From positions 186,001 to 250,000 of the forward strand of contig JASBTM010000017.1 in assembly GCA_030148425.1 (NCBI GenBank): a stretch of DNA of 64,000 bases, given 5' to 3'. This document shows, in pieces, positions 34,809 through 43,958 of this stretch; within the stretch, counting starts at the first letter, position 1, and every line of letters begins with the position of its first letter. The notes under the pieces were generated by a model. The model did not search any database, was not told where the DNA came from, and saw only the letters and a program-made list of their open reading frames with translations. Made by a program: the position numbers and the translations under genes. Source of the stretch: Hyphomicrobium sp. (lineage in GTDB: Bacteria; Pseudomonadota; Alphaproteobacteria; Rhizobiales; Hyphomicrobiaceae).

Positions 34809-35906
34809 CTACTCCTGCAGCAGGAAAACGTCGGAGCGGTCGAAACCGATGGTGACGTCGGCGCCAACGGCGGCCGGAATGTTTGGCGTGCCAGGGAGAT
34901 CCATCACCACCGGAACGGGGTGTCCATCGACGCGAATGCGGAATTGGATCGAGGCGCCTTTGATGAAGAATTCCTCGACCTTGCCATTCAGCGTAGCGAA
35001 CGGCTGCGCATTGCCGGCTTCGACGAAGCGCATTGCCTCCGGGCGAACGAGCAGCGACGCCCGATCGCCCTCTATCGTCGGCGAGCATTGAGCCTTTGGA
35101 GCGATGGCGCTGTCGCATGCGATGATTGGCGAAGAAAACGCAACGCTGCCGCCCTGCCCGTTTGCGATAGAGACGGGGAATAGATTGGTGTCGCCGATGA
35201 AGCTCGCGACGAAAGTGTCGACCGGACGGTAATAAATTTCCGAAGGTGTGCCGACTTGCAGCACGCGGCCAGACCGCATCACGCAAATCCGGTCGGCGAG
35301 CATCATCGCTTCCTCTAGGTCGTGCGTGACCAGAACAAACGACGTGCCAAGGTTGCGGTGAAGGTTCTTCAACTCCGCCTGCAGCGATTTCTTCAGCTTG
35401 ACGTCGAGCGCGCTCATCGGCTCGTCGAGAAGCAAAACTCCGGGCCGAGAGACTAAAGCACGTGCGAGCGCAACGCGTTGCTGCTCGCCGCCCGACAGCT
35501 GAGCCGGATAGCGCCCGAGATAGGAAGGGTTGAGATGCATCAAGTCGAGCATGGCGCGCACCCGGCGATCGGCTTCCACCTTCTCCGTCTTTGCGAGTTT
35601 CAACGGGAACCCGATGTTGTCGCGCACCGTCTTATGGGGGAAAAGCGCGAGGCGCTGGAACACCATGCGGACAGGCCGCTTAGCTGCCGGCACGCCGTCC
35701 ATATTGCTGCCCGCAATTTTGAGTTCGCCCGAGGTCGGTTCCTCGAAGCCGGCAATGATCTTCAGCAGCGTGGTCTTACCGCAACCCGACGGCCCGACCA
35801 GCGCCACGAATTCGCCGGTTCCGACCTCGAGCGAAACAGAATGCAATGCGCGGAAAGATCCGTAGTCCTTGATGATCCGCGAGGCTTCGATGATGGCGCT
35901 CGGCAA
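34809..35906 (-). CDS. Spermidine/putrescine-type ABC ATPase (PotA-like)
   Basis: The cytoplasmic ATPase of the importer. It has Walker A GPSGCGKTT, the Q-loop FQRLALFPHKTV, signature LSGGEQQRVALARAL, Walker B VLLLDEPMSALD, H-loop ILVTHDLEEAM-type (VTHDLEEAMML), and a C-terminal TOBE domain (about residues 270-365) typical of PotA. No ATG exists before the ABC domain. The TTG at 35906 with GGAG 10 bases upstream is the best start, giving 365 residues. The longer frame to 36089 would overlap the binding-protein gene by over 100 bases. A hairpin separates it from that gene. Confidence 0.9.
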   Translation of the reverse strand: MPSAIIEASRIIKDYGSFRALHSVSLEVGTGEFVALVGPSGCGKTTLLKIIAGFEEPTSGELKIAGSNMDGVPAAKRPVRMVFQRLALFPHKTVRDNIGFPLKLAKTEKVEADRRVRAMLDLMHLNPSYLGRYPAQLSGGEQQRVALARALVSRPGVLLLDEPMSALDVKLKKSLQAELKNLHRNLGTSFVLVTHDLEEAMMLADRICVMRSGRVLQVGTPSEIYYRPVDTFVASFIGDTNLFPVSIANGQGGSVAFSSPIIACDSAIAPKAQCSPTIEGDRASLLVRPEAMRFVEAGNAQPFATLNGKVEEFFIKGASIQFRIRVDGHPVPVVMDLPGTPNIPAAVGADVTIGFDRSDVFLLQE

Positions 35907-35939
35907 CGACGGTCGGCTCCAATGAGAAACAATGAGGTA

Positions 35940-35965
35940 GGCCCGCGCGCCTTCGCACGCGGGCC
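35940..35965 (-). terminator. Intercistronic hairpin after the binding-protein gene
   Basis: The perfect 8-bp stem GGCCCGCG (35940-35947) / CGCGGGCC (35958-35965) with a 10-base loop lies 8 bases after the binding-protein stop and before the ATPase start. No T-run follows. In ABC operons such hairpins attenuate transcription or shield the 5' mRNA, so the binding protein is made in excess. That role is inferred. Confidence 0.6.
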
Positions 35966-35973
35966 GGAGTTTA

Positions 35974-37125
35974 TCAGCGGGCAGCGAGTTCCTGCTGCCA
36001 GATCGCCAGCATGTCATCGATATTGGGAGCGATGGTGTGGAAGTGGCTGTTGTCCCAAGCCGTCCACATGTAGTCCATCTGCAGCGCACTCTTCTGCTGG
36101 GCTGTGAACAACGCTTCGGCTTTCTGATTGGGCACGAGGTTGCATGTCGCTTCAGTGATCGCGAGCTTCACCGCGACTTCAGGCGATACGATATATTTCA
36201 AGAATTTCGACGCAATCGCAGGGTCCCTGTCATTTGCGATAAGGCCGGTCGCCTCCATCCAGATGATGCCCTGCTTCATGCCGTTGCGCGGCTCGGGCAC
36301 GATCGACTGAATGTAATCGTGGCCGGTGTTGCGCAACGACGACGTGCAATAGGTACCGCCGCCGATGAGGCAGCGAAACGAGCCATCAATCAGACCCTTC
36401 TGCGCGGTCGCGAGGTCTGCAACGATGGCACGCGTATTTTTGAACGCCGCGCGAATGACCTTGCGGATTTCTTCGAGTTCCTTGTCGTCGAGCTTTTTGT
36501 ATGGGTCAACGCCGGCATAGAGTGCAAGCGGCATGATCGGCCAATCGCCCCAATCAAGAAGGCAGATCTTGTCGCGATATGCCGGATCGAAGACCGGCGC
36601 GTAGCTCTTCCACGTTTCGAGCTTGTCGAACTTGGTGTTGACGGTCGGTCCAACCCAGCCCCAGCGTGTCGGCAGGCCGGTCGCCTTGCCTTCAAACTGC
36701 AGCGGCGCGAACGGCGCGCGGAACTGCGGATAGAATTCGGCGTATTGTTCGGCGAAATCTGCATCGTTGATGAAGCGGGAAATTCCGGCCGGTCCCATGC
36801 GTGCGATCCAGGGACAATCCGACGAAACGAGATCGAAATCGCGAAAGGCGCCGGCAGCAAGCTTGGCGAAGCCACCCGCGGAATCGGTGATGAGATCGAC
36901 CGAGATCGCAACATCGTTGGACTTCTGGAACGGATCGAGGATCGAGGGGGAGTTATAGCCCTCCCAGCACATGTAGTTGATCGACTGCCCCGCCTGCGCG
37001 TTCCCCGAAAATCCCGGCATATTCCCGGTCGCACTGAACACGGCGCCTGCTCCCAATCCCTTCAACAGGCTGCGTCGTGAAAGCGGTCTGAACGGAAGCG
37101 AGTCTCGGATGTCCTTGTCGGTCAT
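35974..37125 (-). CDS. Polyamine-type ABC substrate-binding protein, Tat-exported
   Basis: A 383-residue extracellular solute-binding protein of the PotD/PotF class. A twin-arginine signal is clear: LSRRSLLKGLGAGAVFSA near residue 18, cleavage around NAQA. The mature start INYMCWEGYNSPSILDPFQK matches the family opening. AGAGGAACG precedes the ATG at 37125, and the 32 in-frame codons before it are not conserved. Folding before export through Tat is expected. The ligand could be a polyamine, an amino alcohol or a related cation. Confidence 0.9.
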   Translation of the reverse strand: MTDKDIRDSLPFRPLSRRSLLKGLGAGAVFSATGNMPGFSGNAQAGQSINYMCWEGYNSPSILDPFQKSNDVAISVDLITDSAGGFAKLAAGAFRDFDLVSSDCPWIARMGPAGISRFINDADFAEQYAEFYPQFRAPFAPLQFEGKATGLPTRWGWVGPTVNTKFDKLETWKSYAPVFDPAYRDKICLLDWGDWPIMPLALYAGVDPYKKLDDKELEEIRKVIRAAFKNTRAIVADLATAQKGLIDGSFRCLIGGGTYCTSSLRNTGHDYIQSIVPEPRNGMKQGIIWMEATGLIANDRDPAIASKFLKYIVSPEVAVKLAITEATCNLVPNQKAEALFTAQQKSALQMDYMWTAWDNSHFHTIAPNIDDMLAIWQQELAAR

Positions 37126-37187
37126 ATCACGTTCCTCTTTGGCATCGACTGCATTGAACCTGGCGGCGGCAGAATTTTCGGCGGGGA

Positions 37188-38543
37188 TCAGACCACTTCT
37201 ATATAGCGGCGGATCTCCCACGGGCTGACTTGGCGGCGATATTCCTCGTCTTCAAATAAGCGTGCAGCCACGAAGGCGTCGACGAAGGTGTCGCCGAAAG
37301 TTTGCCGGGCGGGTGCGGATGCGGCGAAGCGTTCGGCGGCACGACCGAGATCCGTCGGAAACGCGTTTTCAGGTTTCGGCCGGACGGCATAAAGATTGTC
37401 CGTGCTGGACGGCGGCGGCTCGATTTCATTGCGGATGCCCCAAAGGCCGGCACCAAGGCACATGGCGAGCGCGAGGAATGGATTTGTGTCGGCGGAAGGG
37501 ACGCGAAACTCGATCCGCGTTGCTTCCGGGCTGTCATTGATGATGCGCACCGCGGCCGTGCGGTTCTGCGCGCCCCAGTTAGCGGCGGTCGGCGCCCACG
37601 CACCCGGCACCATACGCTTGTAGGCGTTCACCGTGTGACTGCACATCGCCAGCCAGTCGGGCATCAACGTGATGAGGCCGCCGATGAAATGTAACGCGGT
37701 ACGGCTGAGGCCGTCAGGCCCGTTAGGATCGTAGAACAGCGGCGTGCCCTCGCGAGACACGAGGGAAACATGCAGGTGCCCGGACTGCCCCGCCAACTCC
37801 GGCGAAAGCTTCGACATGAACGCGGCGGTCAGCCCCTGGCGCAGGAAATAGGCCTTGGCGAAGTTCTTGAAGAGCGCCGCGTCGTCGGCCGCCTTGATGC
37901 CCTCCGCATAGGTCAAGGGTACTTCAAAGCATCCGGGGCCGAGTTCGGTATGGATGGCGTCGAGACCGACATCGAGCGTCGTCATGACGGATTTCAGGCC
38001 AGCCAATAGGTCCCCGTGAAGGGCGGACGTCGAGAGAGAATAAGTCCGGTTGGCCTGGGCAAAGTGCTTCAGCCCGTCGAAACGCTTGGCGCGGAGGCTT
38101 TCCGGTGTCTCGTCGAATACGAAGAATTCGAATTCGAATGCGGAGAAGGCGCGCCAACCAAGCTTTTCCACCTCATGAAGCATTCTCAAGCACTGATTGC
38201 GTGGTGAAAAGAGCCCGAACTCTCCAACGAAATCCGCGATACAGAGAGCCGTGTTATCGGCGAACGGATACCGGCGAATGGTGTCGGCAAAAAGCGTGGC
38301 GGGGCGATCGATATAGGCGCCGCTGGAATAGGTTTTCTCGGCAGTATCCCAGCCGTAGAGGACGTCGCAGAAGGGGTAGCCCTTCGTGGCCAGCTTGGCC
38401 GCTTTCGGGGCCGATACGAGCTTGTCGCGGAACATGCCGTCAGGATCGAAGATGCCGATGTGAACATCGGCGACGCCGAACTCACGCAACCGAGCGTCGA
38501 AATTTGCGGCAGCTCCTCCCGCGGAAGACCCGGTGTCCGTCAT
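37188..38543 (-). CDS. Glutamine synthetase-like enzyme (gamma-glutamylamide synthetase group)
   Basis: A 451-residue glutamine-synthetase-fold ligase. Active-site blocks are AFSAFEFEFFVFDE (metal Glu), TELGPGCFEVPL, AGQSGHLHVSL, NAYKRMVPGAWAP, WGAQNRTAAVRI and RIEFRVPSADTNPFLA. The adenylylation Tyr loop of GlnA is not evident. This profile fits the GlnT/PuuA/GmaS group, which joins glutamate to an amine such as putrescine, ethanolamine or methylamine using ATP. Sitting 62 bases ahead of the polyamine-type binding protein, it probably gamma-glutamylates the imported amine. The ATG at 38543 has AAGGG upstream; a GTG at 38561 is possible. It leads the operon. Confidence 0.88.
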   Translation of the reverse strand: MTDTGSSAGGAAANFDARLREFGVADVHIGIFDPDGMFRDKLVSAPKAAKLATKGYPFCDVLYGWDTAEKTYSSGAYIDRPATLFADTIRRYPFADNTALCIADFVGEFGLFSPRNQCLRMLHEVEKLGWRAFSAFEFEFFVFDETPESLRAKRFDGLKHFAQANRTYSLSTSALHGDLLAGLKSVMTTLDVGLDAIHTELGPGCFEVPLTYAEGIKAADDAALFKNFAKAYFLRQGLTAAFMSKLSPELAGQSGHLHVSLVSREGTPLFYDPNGPDGLSRTALHFIGGLITLMPDWLAMCSHTVNAYKRMVPGAWAPTAANWGAQNRTAAVRIINDSPEATRIEFRVPSADTNPFLALAMCLGAGLWGIRNEIEPPPSSTDNLYAVRPKPENAFPTDLGRAAERFAASAPARQTFGDTFVDAFVAARLFEDEEYRRQVSPWEIRRYIEVV

Positions 38544-38686
38544 GAAAAAATACCCTTGCACATACCGCGTGCCTACTTGTTGATCATGCCCAATAATTAC
38601 GCGAGCCTATGATGCAACGTTTGCGCTAGGAATATCCCTCAAGGGATAGAAGGCAGAAAAATTGGGGCCGGAGGGGGAGCCGCTAC

Positions 38687-39472
38687 TTGGAGAGTTTTTC
38701 TGACTGGAATGCCGCTGTCGCCGAAGCGGTCGGCGCGCTGCGCGAACCGGAGTTTTCACGGTCTTTACAAGGGCTGCTTTCGGCTCTCGTACCGTACGAC
38801 ATTTTCATGGTGTTCGCGTATTTTGGCCAAGCCCAGCCGATCTGCCTCGCGCACAACATGGATGAAGCGCGGGCGGAGATCGTCATTCACGCCTATACAC
38901 GCGGCCCCTATCTTCTCGATCCGTTCTACAGCGTCACGACCGGTCCGGAGCGCGCAGGCGTTCTGCAGCTCAAGACGCTCGCTCCGGATCACTTCTATAA
39001 TTCGGAGTACTTCAAACAGCATTACGAGCGCACCGAGATCCGTGACGAGGTCGGCTATCTGACCCGCCCCGATGGAACCACAGGCGTGGTCTTGAGCTTC
39101 ACGCGCCCACTCGATCAACCTGCCTTTTCCACGCGAGACCTCGCACGAGTGCGTTCTGCTGAACCTCTCATACGTCGACTTATCGAGGAGCATTGGAGCG
39201 ATGTGGCGGAGCGTTTTCCGGCTGGACAGGGGCATCCGCACCTAAGCCCTATCGATACGGCGCTGGATGAAATGGCGACGGGACGTCTGACGCGACGGGA
39301 AATCGAGATTACCGCGCTCATTTTACGTGGACATTCCAATACCTCGATCGCAGAGCTACTGACGATCAGCGCAGGGACCGTGAAGATCCATCGTCGCAAC
39401 ATTTACCAGAAGCTCGAAATTTCGAGCCAGGCGGATCTTTTCTCCCGATTTATCACTCACCTTGCCAAATGA
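38687..39472 (+). CDS. LuxR-family regulator with TTG start
   Basis: A 261-residue protein. The C-terminal LuxR/GerE DNA-binding domain is clear: LTRREIEITALILRGHSNTS, then TISAGTVKIHRRNIYQKL. The first 180 residues form an unnamed sensory domain that does not look like an acyl-homoserine-lactone pocket and resembles the GAF-like input of solo LuxR proteins. The TTG at 38687 is supported by GGAGGGGGAG 7 bases upstream. It is divergent from the amine-ligase/ABC operon (143 bases between starts) and likely regulates it in response to the amine. Confidence 0.87.
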   Translation: MESFSDWNAAVAEAVGALREPEFSRSLQGLLSALVPYDIFMVFAYFGQAQPICLAHNMDEARAEIVIHAYTRGPYLLDPFYSVTTGPERAGVLQLKTLAPDHFYNSEYFKQHYERTEIRDEVGYLTRPDGTTGVVLSFTRPLDQPAFSTRDLARVRSAEPLIRRLIEEHWSDVAERFPAGQGHPHLSPIDTALDEMATGRLTRREIEITALILRGHSNTSIAELLTISAGTVKIHRRNIYQKLEISSQADLFSRFITHLAK

Positions 39473-39563
39473 ACGAAAAACACCGGATTGAGTGAATTGA
39501 CGTTACTGCAAAGGTTCGCTTTTATTACGCGCTGCAACCGACTTGTTCACTTGGCACCCGGAC

Positions 39564-39800
39564 ATGCGTGCGCTTCGTATTCTGCAACATGGGGCTTTTA
39601 GCCCCGCTGGCGTCGAACGGCTGCAGGCTGCTTTCAACAAAGCCTGGGAAAATATTGCGCCCGAAATCGACGCTCGAGAGAGAGACAACGCGCGAGAGTC
39701 ACTCGCTATCGTTGTAGTATCGGCAGGTAACGTCTCCGATCTCGACGCCGATGGCCTCGCCCAAGTAGCGTTGCGGCTTTTCCGGGCTATTCGGGTCTAG
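39564..39800 (+). CDS. Small conserved-type hypothetical protein
   Basis: A 78-residue reading frame (85 if an upstream TTG at 39543 is used). The sequence is a predicted helical, soluble chain: SPAGVERLQAAFNKAWENIA, then RESLAIVVVSAGNVSDLDAD. This resembles short hypothetical proteins common in Hyphomicrobiales, with the RxxLAxxVVSLA..SDLDxxxLxxxAL pattern. No ribosome binding site is strong at either start. Function unknown. Confidence 0.6.
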   Translation: MRALRILQHGAFSPAGVERLQAAFNKAWENIAPEIDARERDNARESLAIVVVSAGNVSDLDADGLAQVALRLFRAIRV

Positions 39801-39811
39801 GACACTCGTTT

Positions 39812-41989
39812 CTATACCAATAGGAGTTGTGCACCGCCTGTGCAGTCTGTGACGTCGGCCACGATTGATCCATGCCTGCGCGTCAGAACCAAATCCAGCG
39901 TACCCTCTCCGACCCGGAGATTGTTGATCGCGATTTCATTCACTTTCGCGGGCAAGCGCGGCGTGTTGAGCGTGACGGTCTTTGATATCGCATCGATGTC
40001 GAGACCCAACAAGGAACTCAAAATATGGAGCAAGGCGCCGCTTGACCAAGCCTGCGGCGAGCAAGCGACAGGATATAATATCGGGGAGCGTCCGGCGCGG
40101 CGCCGGAAGCCGCAGAAAAGCTCCGGCAGCCTGCCCTGATCCATCCTCAGCGCCGCATCGAAAAGACCATCGAATATCGCCCCGATGCGATCGCCGTGCC
40201 CATAGCGTGCAAAGCCCGCGGCGATCATCGCATTGTCGTGTGGCCAGATCGAACCATTATGATAGGACATCGGATTGTATCGCGCTTCCGAGGTCGCGAT
40301 GGTGCGGACACCCCAACCCGAAAAGAAATTTGGCGATGTCAGCTGATCAACGATGCGCGCCGCATGCTCGGGCGTAGCAATGCCCGTGCTCAAGACATGA
40401 CCGGCGTTACTGGAGCGCACGCGAACGGGTTTCTTGTTTCCGTCCAGCGCCAGCGCATAGATGCCGAGATCTGGCTGCCAAAATTTTTCATCGAAACGGC
40501 GTCGCAGAGTTTCAGCTTCGCCGAGAAGCCGAAGCGATAAAGCCTCCTCCCCGAGGCGAGAGGCCATGCGCGCCGCTGCAATTTTCGCGGCGTACACGTA
40601 GCCTTGTACCTCTACGAGAGCCAACGGTCCTCGGGCGAGACTGCCATCGCTATTGAACACCGCATCGTGACTGTCTTTCCAGCCTTGATTGGCGAGGCCA
40701 TGCTCTGTTTCGCGCGCGTATTCCACAAATCCATCGCGGTCCGGATCGCCCGGACCATCGATCCATGCGAGCGCTCTCAAAACATTCGGCCAGATCTCGC
40801 GCAGGAACTCCGTATCACCCGCAACGGCGTCGTAGGCACCGGCAACGACGATGAACAACGGCGTTGAGTCGACGCTTCCATAGTAGAGCCCAAACGGTAT
40901 TTCGCGAAGCGAGGCCATTTCTCCGCCGCGCATCTCGTGGAGGATTTTTCCGGGCTGTGCGTCGGCATCAGCGTCGAAGCTTTCGGCCTGAAAGCGCGCG
41001 AGCCGGCGCAGAACACCGCGTGCGATGGATGGTTGGAACCAAAGCATCTGTAGGGCTGTGATAAGGGCGTCACGGCCGAACGTCGTGGAATACCACGGAG
41101 TGCCTGCATAGGGATAAGGACCGTCTGAGGTGTTCGTCGTCAGAATCCTGAGATCGGACATCGCCCGCTTTAGGATCATGTCGAGATCCGGATCGGAAAC
41201 CGAGATGCGAGTTTCGTCAGCGCATGATCGCCGCATCGCGCGCTGCGCGTTCCGCAATCCTTTGGTGTAAGAGCACGATTGCGGCGCGGGGCCCATTTGC
41301 GCGGTTGCCGTGACAAACACGCGTCGCGATTCCTTCGCCGGTATGTCGAGATAGTAAAGCGCGGAAGTATCTTTTAGAGACGACGGCGAGGGATCCATGT
41401 GAACAGCCGTGTCGCGGACAATTTGATCGAGCCCGGTATAAACAAAACGTACGGAATGGTCGGATTCGACATGGCGCTGCAGCGTTCCGCGCTTTTTCCG
41501 GCGCATCCCGCGTACTTCGAAAATATCCGAAAAATCACAATCGAATATGATCGACACCGGAAGTCGCAGATCAATATTGCCGTGATTGGTGAAGACCAGA
41601 CGCTGCCGAACGGCGGCATCCCGGACGTAAGTTGTCCGGTAGATATGCACGACATCCTTGTGAAGCCACGTGCCGCCGTCTTCATACACGTCGGTATTGG
41701 TCAGATCGCAGCATAGTTGAAGATCGTTGCCATCCAGCGTGGCGCCAAGGAGCAGCGGGGTTGTCCGCGCGATGAGCAGCTCGAGCCGCGAAAGATATCG
41801 CGTGTCCTTGAAGAAGAATCCATCCGAACGACTGCCGAAGGCACCGATATCGCCGTGGGTGTCGACGATAGCGAAAGCATCGTCGTGCTTCAGAGTCTCG
41901 TGGGCCCTCGGCGAGCCATCGGCCGTCGCATGATAGCGCTCTTCTTCGTGCGCTTCGTTATGCGGCTGTCCTGCCGGGGCTAAAGCCAT
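39812..41989 (-). CDS. Glycogen debranching-type amylo-alpha-1,6-glucosidase
   Basis: A 725-residue protein with an N-terminal bacterial GDE beta-domain (residues about 40-240, starting HDDAFAIVDTHGDIGAFG and FFFKDTRYLSRLEL) and a C-terminal (alpha/alpha)6 barrel related to GH15/GH63. Catalytic-region blocks are YPYAGTPWYSTTFGRDALIT, GNKKPVRVRSSNAGHVLSTG and MSYHNGSIWPHDNAMIAAG. Hydrolysis of alpha-1,6 branches or an oligosaccharide is expected. GGAG lies 6 bases before the ATG at 41989; an ATG four codons earlier is the alternative. It follows the glycosyltransferase gene by 74 bases and probably shares its stress promoter. Confidence 0.88.
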   Translation of the reverse strand: MALAPAGQPHNEAHEEERYHATADGSPRAHETLKHDDAFAIVDTHGDIGAFGSRSDGFFFKDTRYLSRLELLIARTTPLLLGATLDGNDLQLCCDLTNTDVYEDGGTWLHKDVVHIYRTTYVRDAAVRQRLVFTNHGNIDLRLPVSIIFDCDFSDIFEVRGMRRKKRGTLQRHVESDHSVRFVYTGLDQIVRDTAVHMDPSPSSLKDTSALYYLDIPAKESRRVFVTATAQMGPAPQSCSYTKGLRNAQRAMRRSCADETRISVSDPDLDMILKRAMSDLRILTTNTSDGPYPYAGTPWYSTTFGRDALITALQMLWFQPSIARGVLRRLARFQAESFDADADAQPGKILHEMRGGEMASLREIPFGLYYGSVDSTPLFIVVAGAYDAVAGDTEFLREIWPNVLRALAWIDGPGDPDRDGFVEYARETEHGLANQGWKDSHDAVFNSDGSLARGPLALVEVQGYVYAAKIAAARMASRLGEEALSLRLLGEAETLRRRFDEKFWQPDLGIYALALDGNKKPVRVRSSNAGHVLSTGIATPEHAARIVDQLTSPNFFSGWGVRTIATSEARYNPMSYHNGSIWPHDNAMIAAGFARYGHGDRIGAIFDGLFDAALRMDQGRLPELFCGFRRRAGRSPILYPVACSPQAWSSGALLHILSSLLGLDIDAISKTVTLNTPRLPAKVNEIAINNLRVGEGTLDLVLTRRHGSIVADVTDCTGGAQLLLV

Positions 41990-42063
41990 CGGCAACTCCA
42001 TTCAAGTCCGGGCACGCCAAACCGTACAGCCTTCGGGCCCCATTGGCTATACACAGGCGGCAA

Positions 42064-43149
42064 TCAATTGATGAGAGCTTCGATGGAACCGTTCACTTCT
42101 TCATTGCGAAGAACGACGTGGGATGTGGCGAAGGCACGCGCGTAAAGCGCGACATACGCTTTTGCCATCGACGTCGACGTAAATCTCTCATCGAACTGCC
42201 GGCGCACGCGCGAGCGGTCGAGCGAGAGAAGCCGCGGAACCGCTGCTATGCCACTTTCCGCGTCGTCAACGATAAAACCTGTAATACCCTCGTCTATCAC
42301 CTCACGCACGGACCCTCGATCAAAGGCAAGCACAGGTGTGCCGCACGCCATTGCCTCGATCATGACCATTCCAAATGGCTCCGGCCAATCGATGGGGAAT
42401 AGCAGTGCAGAGGCTTCGCCCAAAAATTTACCTTTATCGCGGTCGCTGATCTCGCCGATGAACTGCACGTCGTCGCCTTGCAGAAGCGGCTTGATCCGAT
42501 CCTCGAAATATTCCACGTCGACGGCGTCGACCTTCGCGGCAATCTTCAAAGGAAAGCCAACGGCGCGCGCTATTTCAATCGCTCTGTCGAGACGCTTCTC
42601 AGGCGAAATTCGTCCCAGAAATGCAAGATAACCGCCACGCGGCTCGAACGTCGGACGGTGCAAGTTTCGCGGTAGGCCATGATACACGGTGCCGGCGAAG
42701 TTCGCGAAAGGGATGGGATCTCGCTGCGCATTAGAGATGGAAACGACGCTCATCTCCGGAAACGCCTGATAGAGTTGTTGCAGATCGGGCAAGTCCTGAC
42801 GGCCATGAAGAGTCGTCAACGTCTTGTGGGCAATCGTGCGGAAGATAGGGAGATGAAACTGATCGATGTGGAAGTGCAGAACATCGAAGCTCGACGCCAT
42901 TTTCCGTACTTTATCGAGCATCATCATGTAGTACGGAATCGGATCCCGAACTGCGGGATTGGATCGCAGCGATTGCTTACAACATGGAATTAAGTTTGCT
43001 GCTGTCTCGGAATCGCCGCTGGCGAAAAGCGTAACATCATGCCCCTGCGCGACAAGCTCTTCAGTCAGATACGAGACAACGCGCTCCGTGCCTCCATAAA
43101 ACTTCGGTGGGACGCTTTCAATTAGAGGCGCGATTTGAGCAATTCTCAT
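42064..43149 (-). CDS. Family 4 glycosyltransferase
   Basis: A 361-residue GT-B glycosyltransferase. The nucleotide-sugar site is FLGRISPEKRLDRAIEIARA and the GT4 motif is GMVMIEAMACGTPVLAFDRG. The acceptor domain begins MRIAQIAPLIESVPPKFYGG, the opening of trehalose/sucrose-synthase-like and stress-linked GT4 enzymes. AAGGG is 8 bases before the ATG at 43149. Paired with a debranching enzyme and an EcfG-type promoter, a role in a stress-induced glucan or glycoside is plausible; the donor and acceptor are unknown. Confidence 0.9.
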   Translation of the reverse strand: MRIAQIAPLIESVPPKFYGGTERVVSYLTEELVAQGHDVTLFASGDSETAANLIPCCKQSLRSNPAVRDPIPYYMMMLDKVRKMASSFDVLHFHIDQFHLPIFRTIAHKTLTTLHGRQDLPDLQQLYQAFPEMSVVSISNAQRDPIPFANFAGTVYHGLPRNLHRPTFEPRGGYLAFLGRISPEKRLDRAIEIARAVGFPLKIAAKVDAVDVEYFEDRIKPLLQGDDVQFIGEISDRDKGKFLGEASALLFPIDWPEPFGMVMIEAMACGTPVLAFDRGSVREVIDEGITGFIVDDAESGIAAVPRLLSLDRSRVRRQFDERFTSTSMAKAYVALYARAFATSHVVLRNEEVNGSIEALIN

Positions 43150-43181
43150 GCGATGAGCCCTTCCCATGATCCGGAAAGCTG

Positions 43182-43206
43182 AACGCAACGGAGCTGGTAT
43201 TGTTCC
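43182..43206 (-). promoter_or_regulatory. EcfG-type general stress promoter of the GT4-debranching operon
   Basis: On the minus strand GGAAC (43206-43202) and CGTT (43185-43182) are separated by exactly 16 bases. This is the alphaproteobacterial EcfG consensus (GGAAC-N16/17-CGTT). The start codon lies 33 bases downstream of the -10 element, with its ribosome binding site between. Exact match and position make it a strong candidate. Confidence 0.7.
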
Positions 43207-43364
43207 CCAAACCATCTGACTTGTTTCGACAAACGCCGCATCAAACGTAACGACGATCTATCCGAGACTTAATCTGTCCTAGCGGCGCGCCGGAACTGGA
43301 TCGAATTTCGCGGGTATTGCATCACGGTATTTTCACCCGTCGAGCGAAGCGAGATCCAATTGGC

Positions 43365-43925
43365 ATGACCGCAGAATTCCGCATGATTTTGATGCTCGCA
43401 TGCGTCTGCTCTGCTCTCGCAATCTCTATGAGCAACGCCCGTTCGCAAGACATAAAGCCTACTACGACGGGGGCATCTGCAGCGCAACCGACGGGCGATA
43501 AGGTCAATCCGGCCGATAAGAGTGACGCGTCAACGGACCCGCAATCCGCGAAACCTCCAGCCCAGACCAAATTTGAAACCCCCGCTGTCCTTGTCGATGA
43601 CAAGCACCTTGAAAGTATTCTCGGCAAAGAAATCCACACCTCATCCGGCGAAACGCTCGGCACCGTCACGGATATTCTCGTCGATGGCGGCGGAAATGTT
43701 CGAGCGGCCATCGTCGACTTCGGCGGCTTCTTGGGCGTGGGAGTCCGTAAGATAGCAATCGCCTGGTCCGCGCTTCATTTCGTTCAGTCAAAAGCGTCCC
43801 CTAACGCCATCCTCGATATGGATAAGGATCAATTGCGCGTCGCTCCGGAATATCACGCGGGCGAGCCGATCGTGATCCTAGGTGCGGGCCAGAAACCATC
43901 CCAACCGGCCTCACAAGGCCAATGA
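43365..43925 (+). CDS. Secreted PRC-barrel domain protein
   Basis: A 186-residue protein with an N-terminal signal peptide (MTAEFRMILMLACVCSALAI, cleavage near SNARSQ), a disordered Ala/Pro/Thr linker to residue about 80, and a PRC-barrel: HLESILGKEIHTSSGETLGT, then DILVDGGGNVRAAIVDFGGF and VAPEYHAG. Bacterial PRC-barrel proteins are often stress-induced. Starts upstream (TTG at 43317) or at 43383 are possible. It lies 33 bases before an MFS gene. Confidence 0.82.
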   Translation: MTAEFRMILMLACVCSALAISMSNARSQDIKPTTTGASAAQPTGDKVNPADKSDASTDPQSAKPPAQTKFETPAVLVDDKHLESILGKEIHTSSGETLGTVTDILVDGGGNVRAAIVDFGGFLGVGVRKIAIAWSALHFVQSKASPNAILDMDKDQLRVAPEYHAGEPIVILGAGQKPSQPASQGQ

Positions 43926-43958
43926 AGCAGGGCACCAGAGAGTGTCGGCGGTCGTCAT

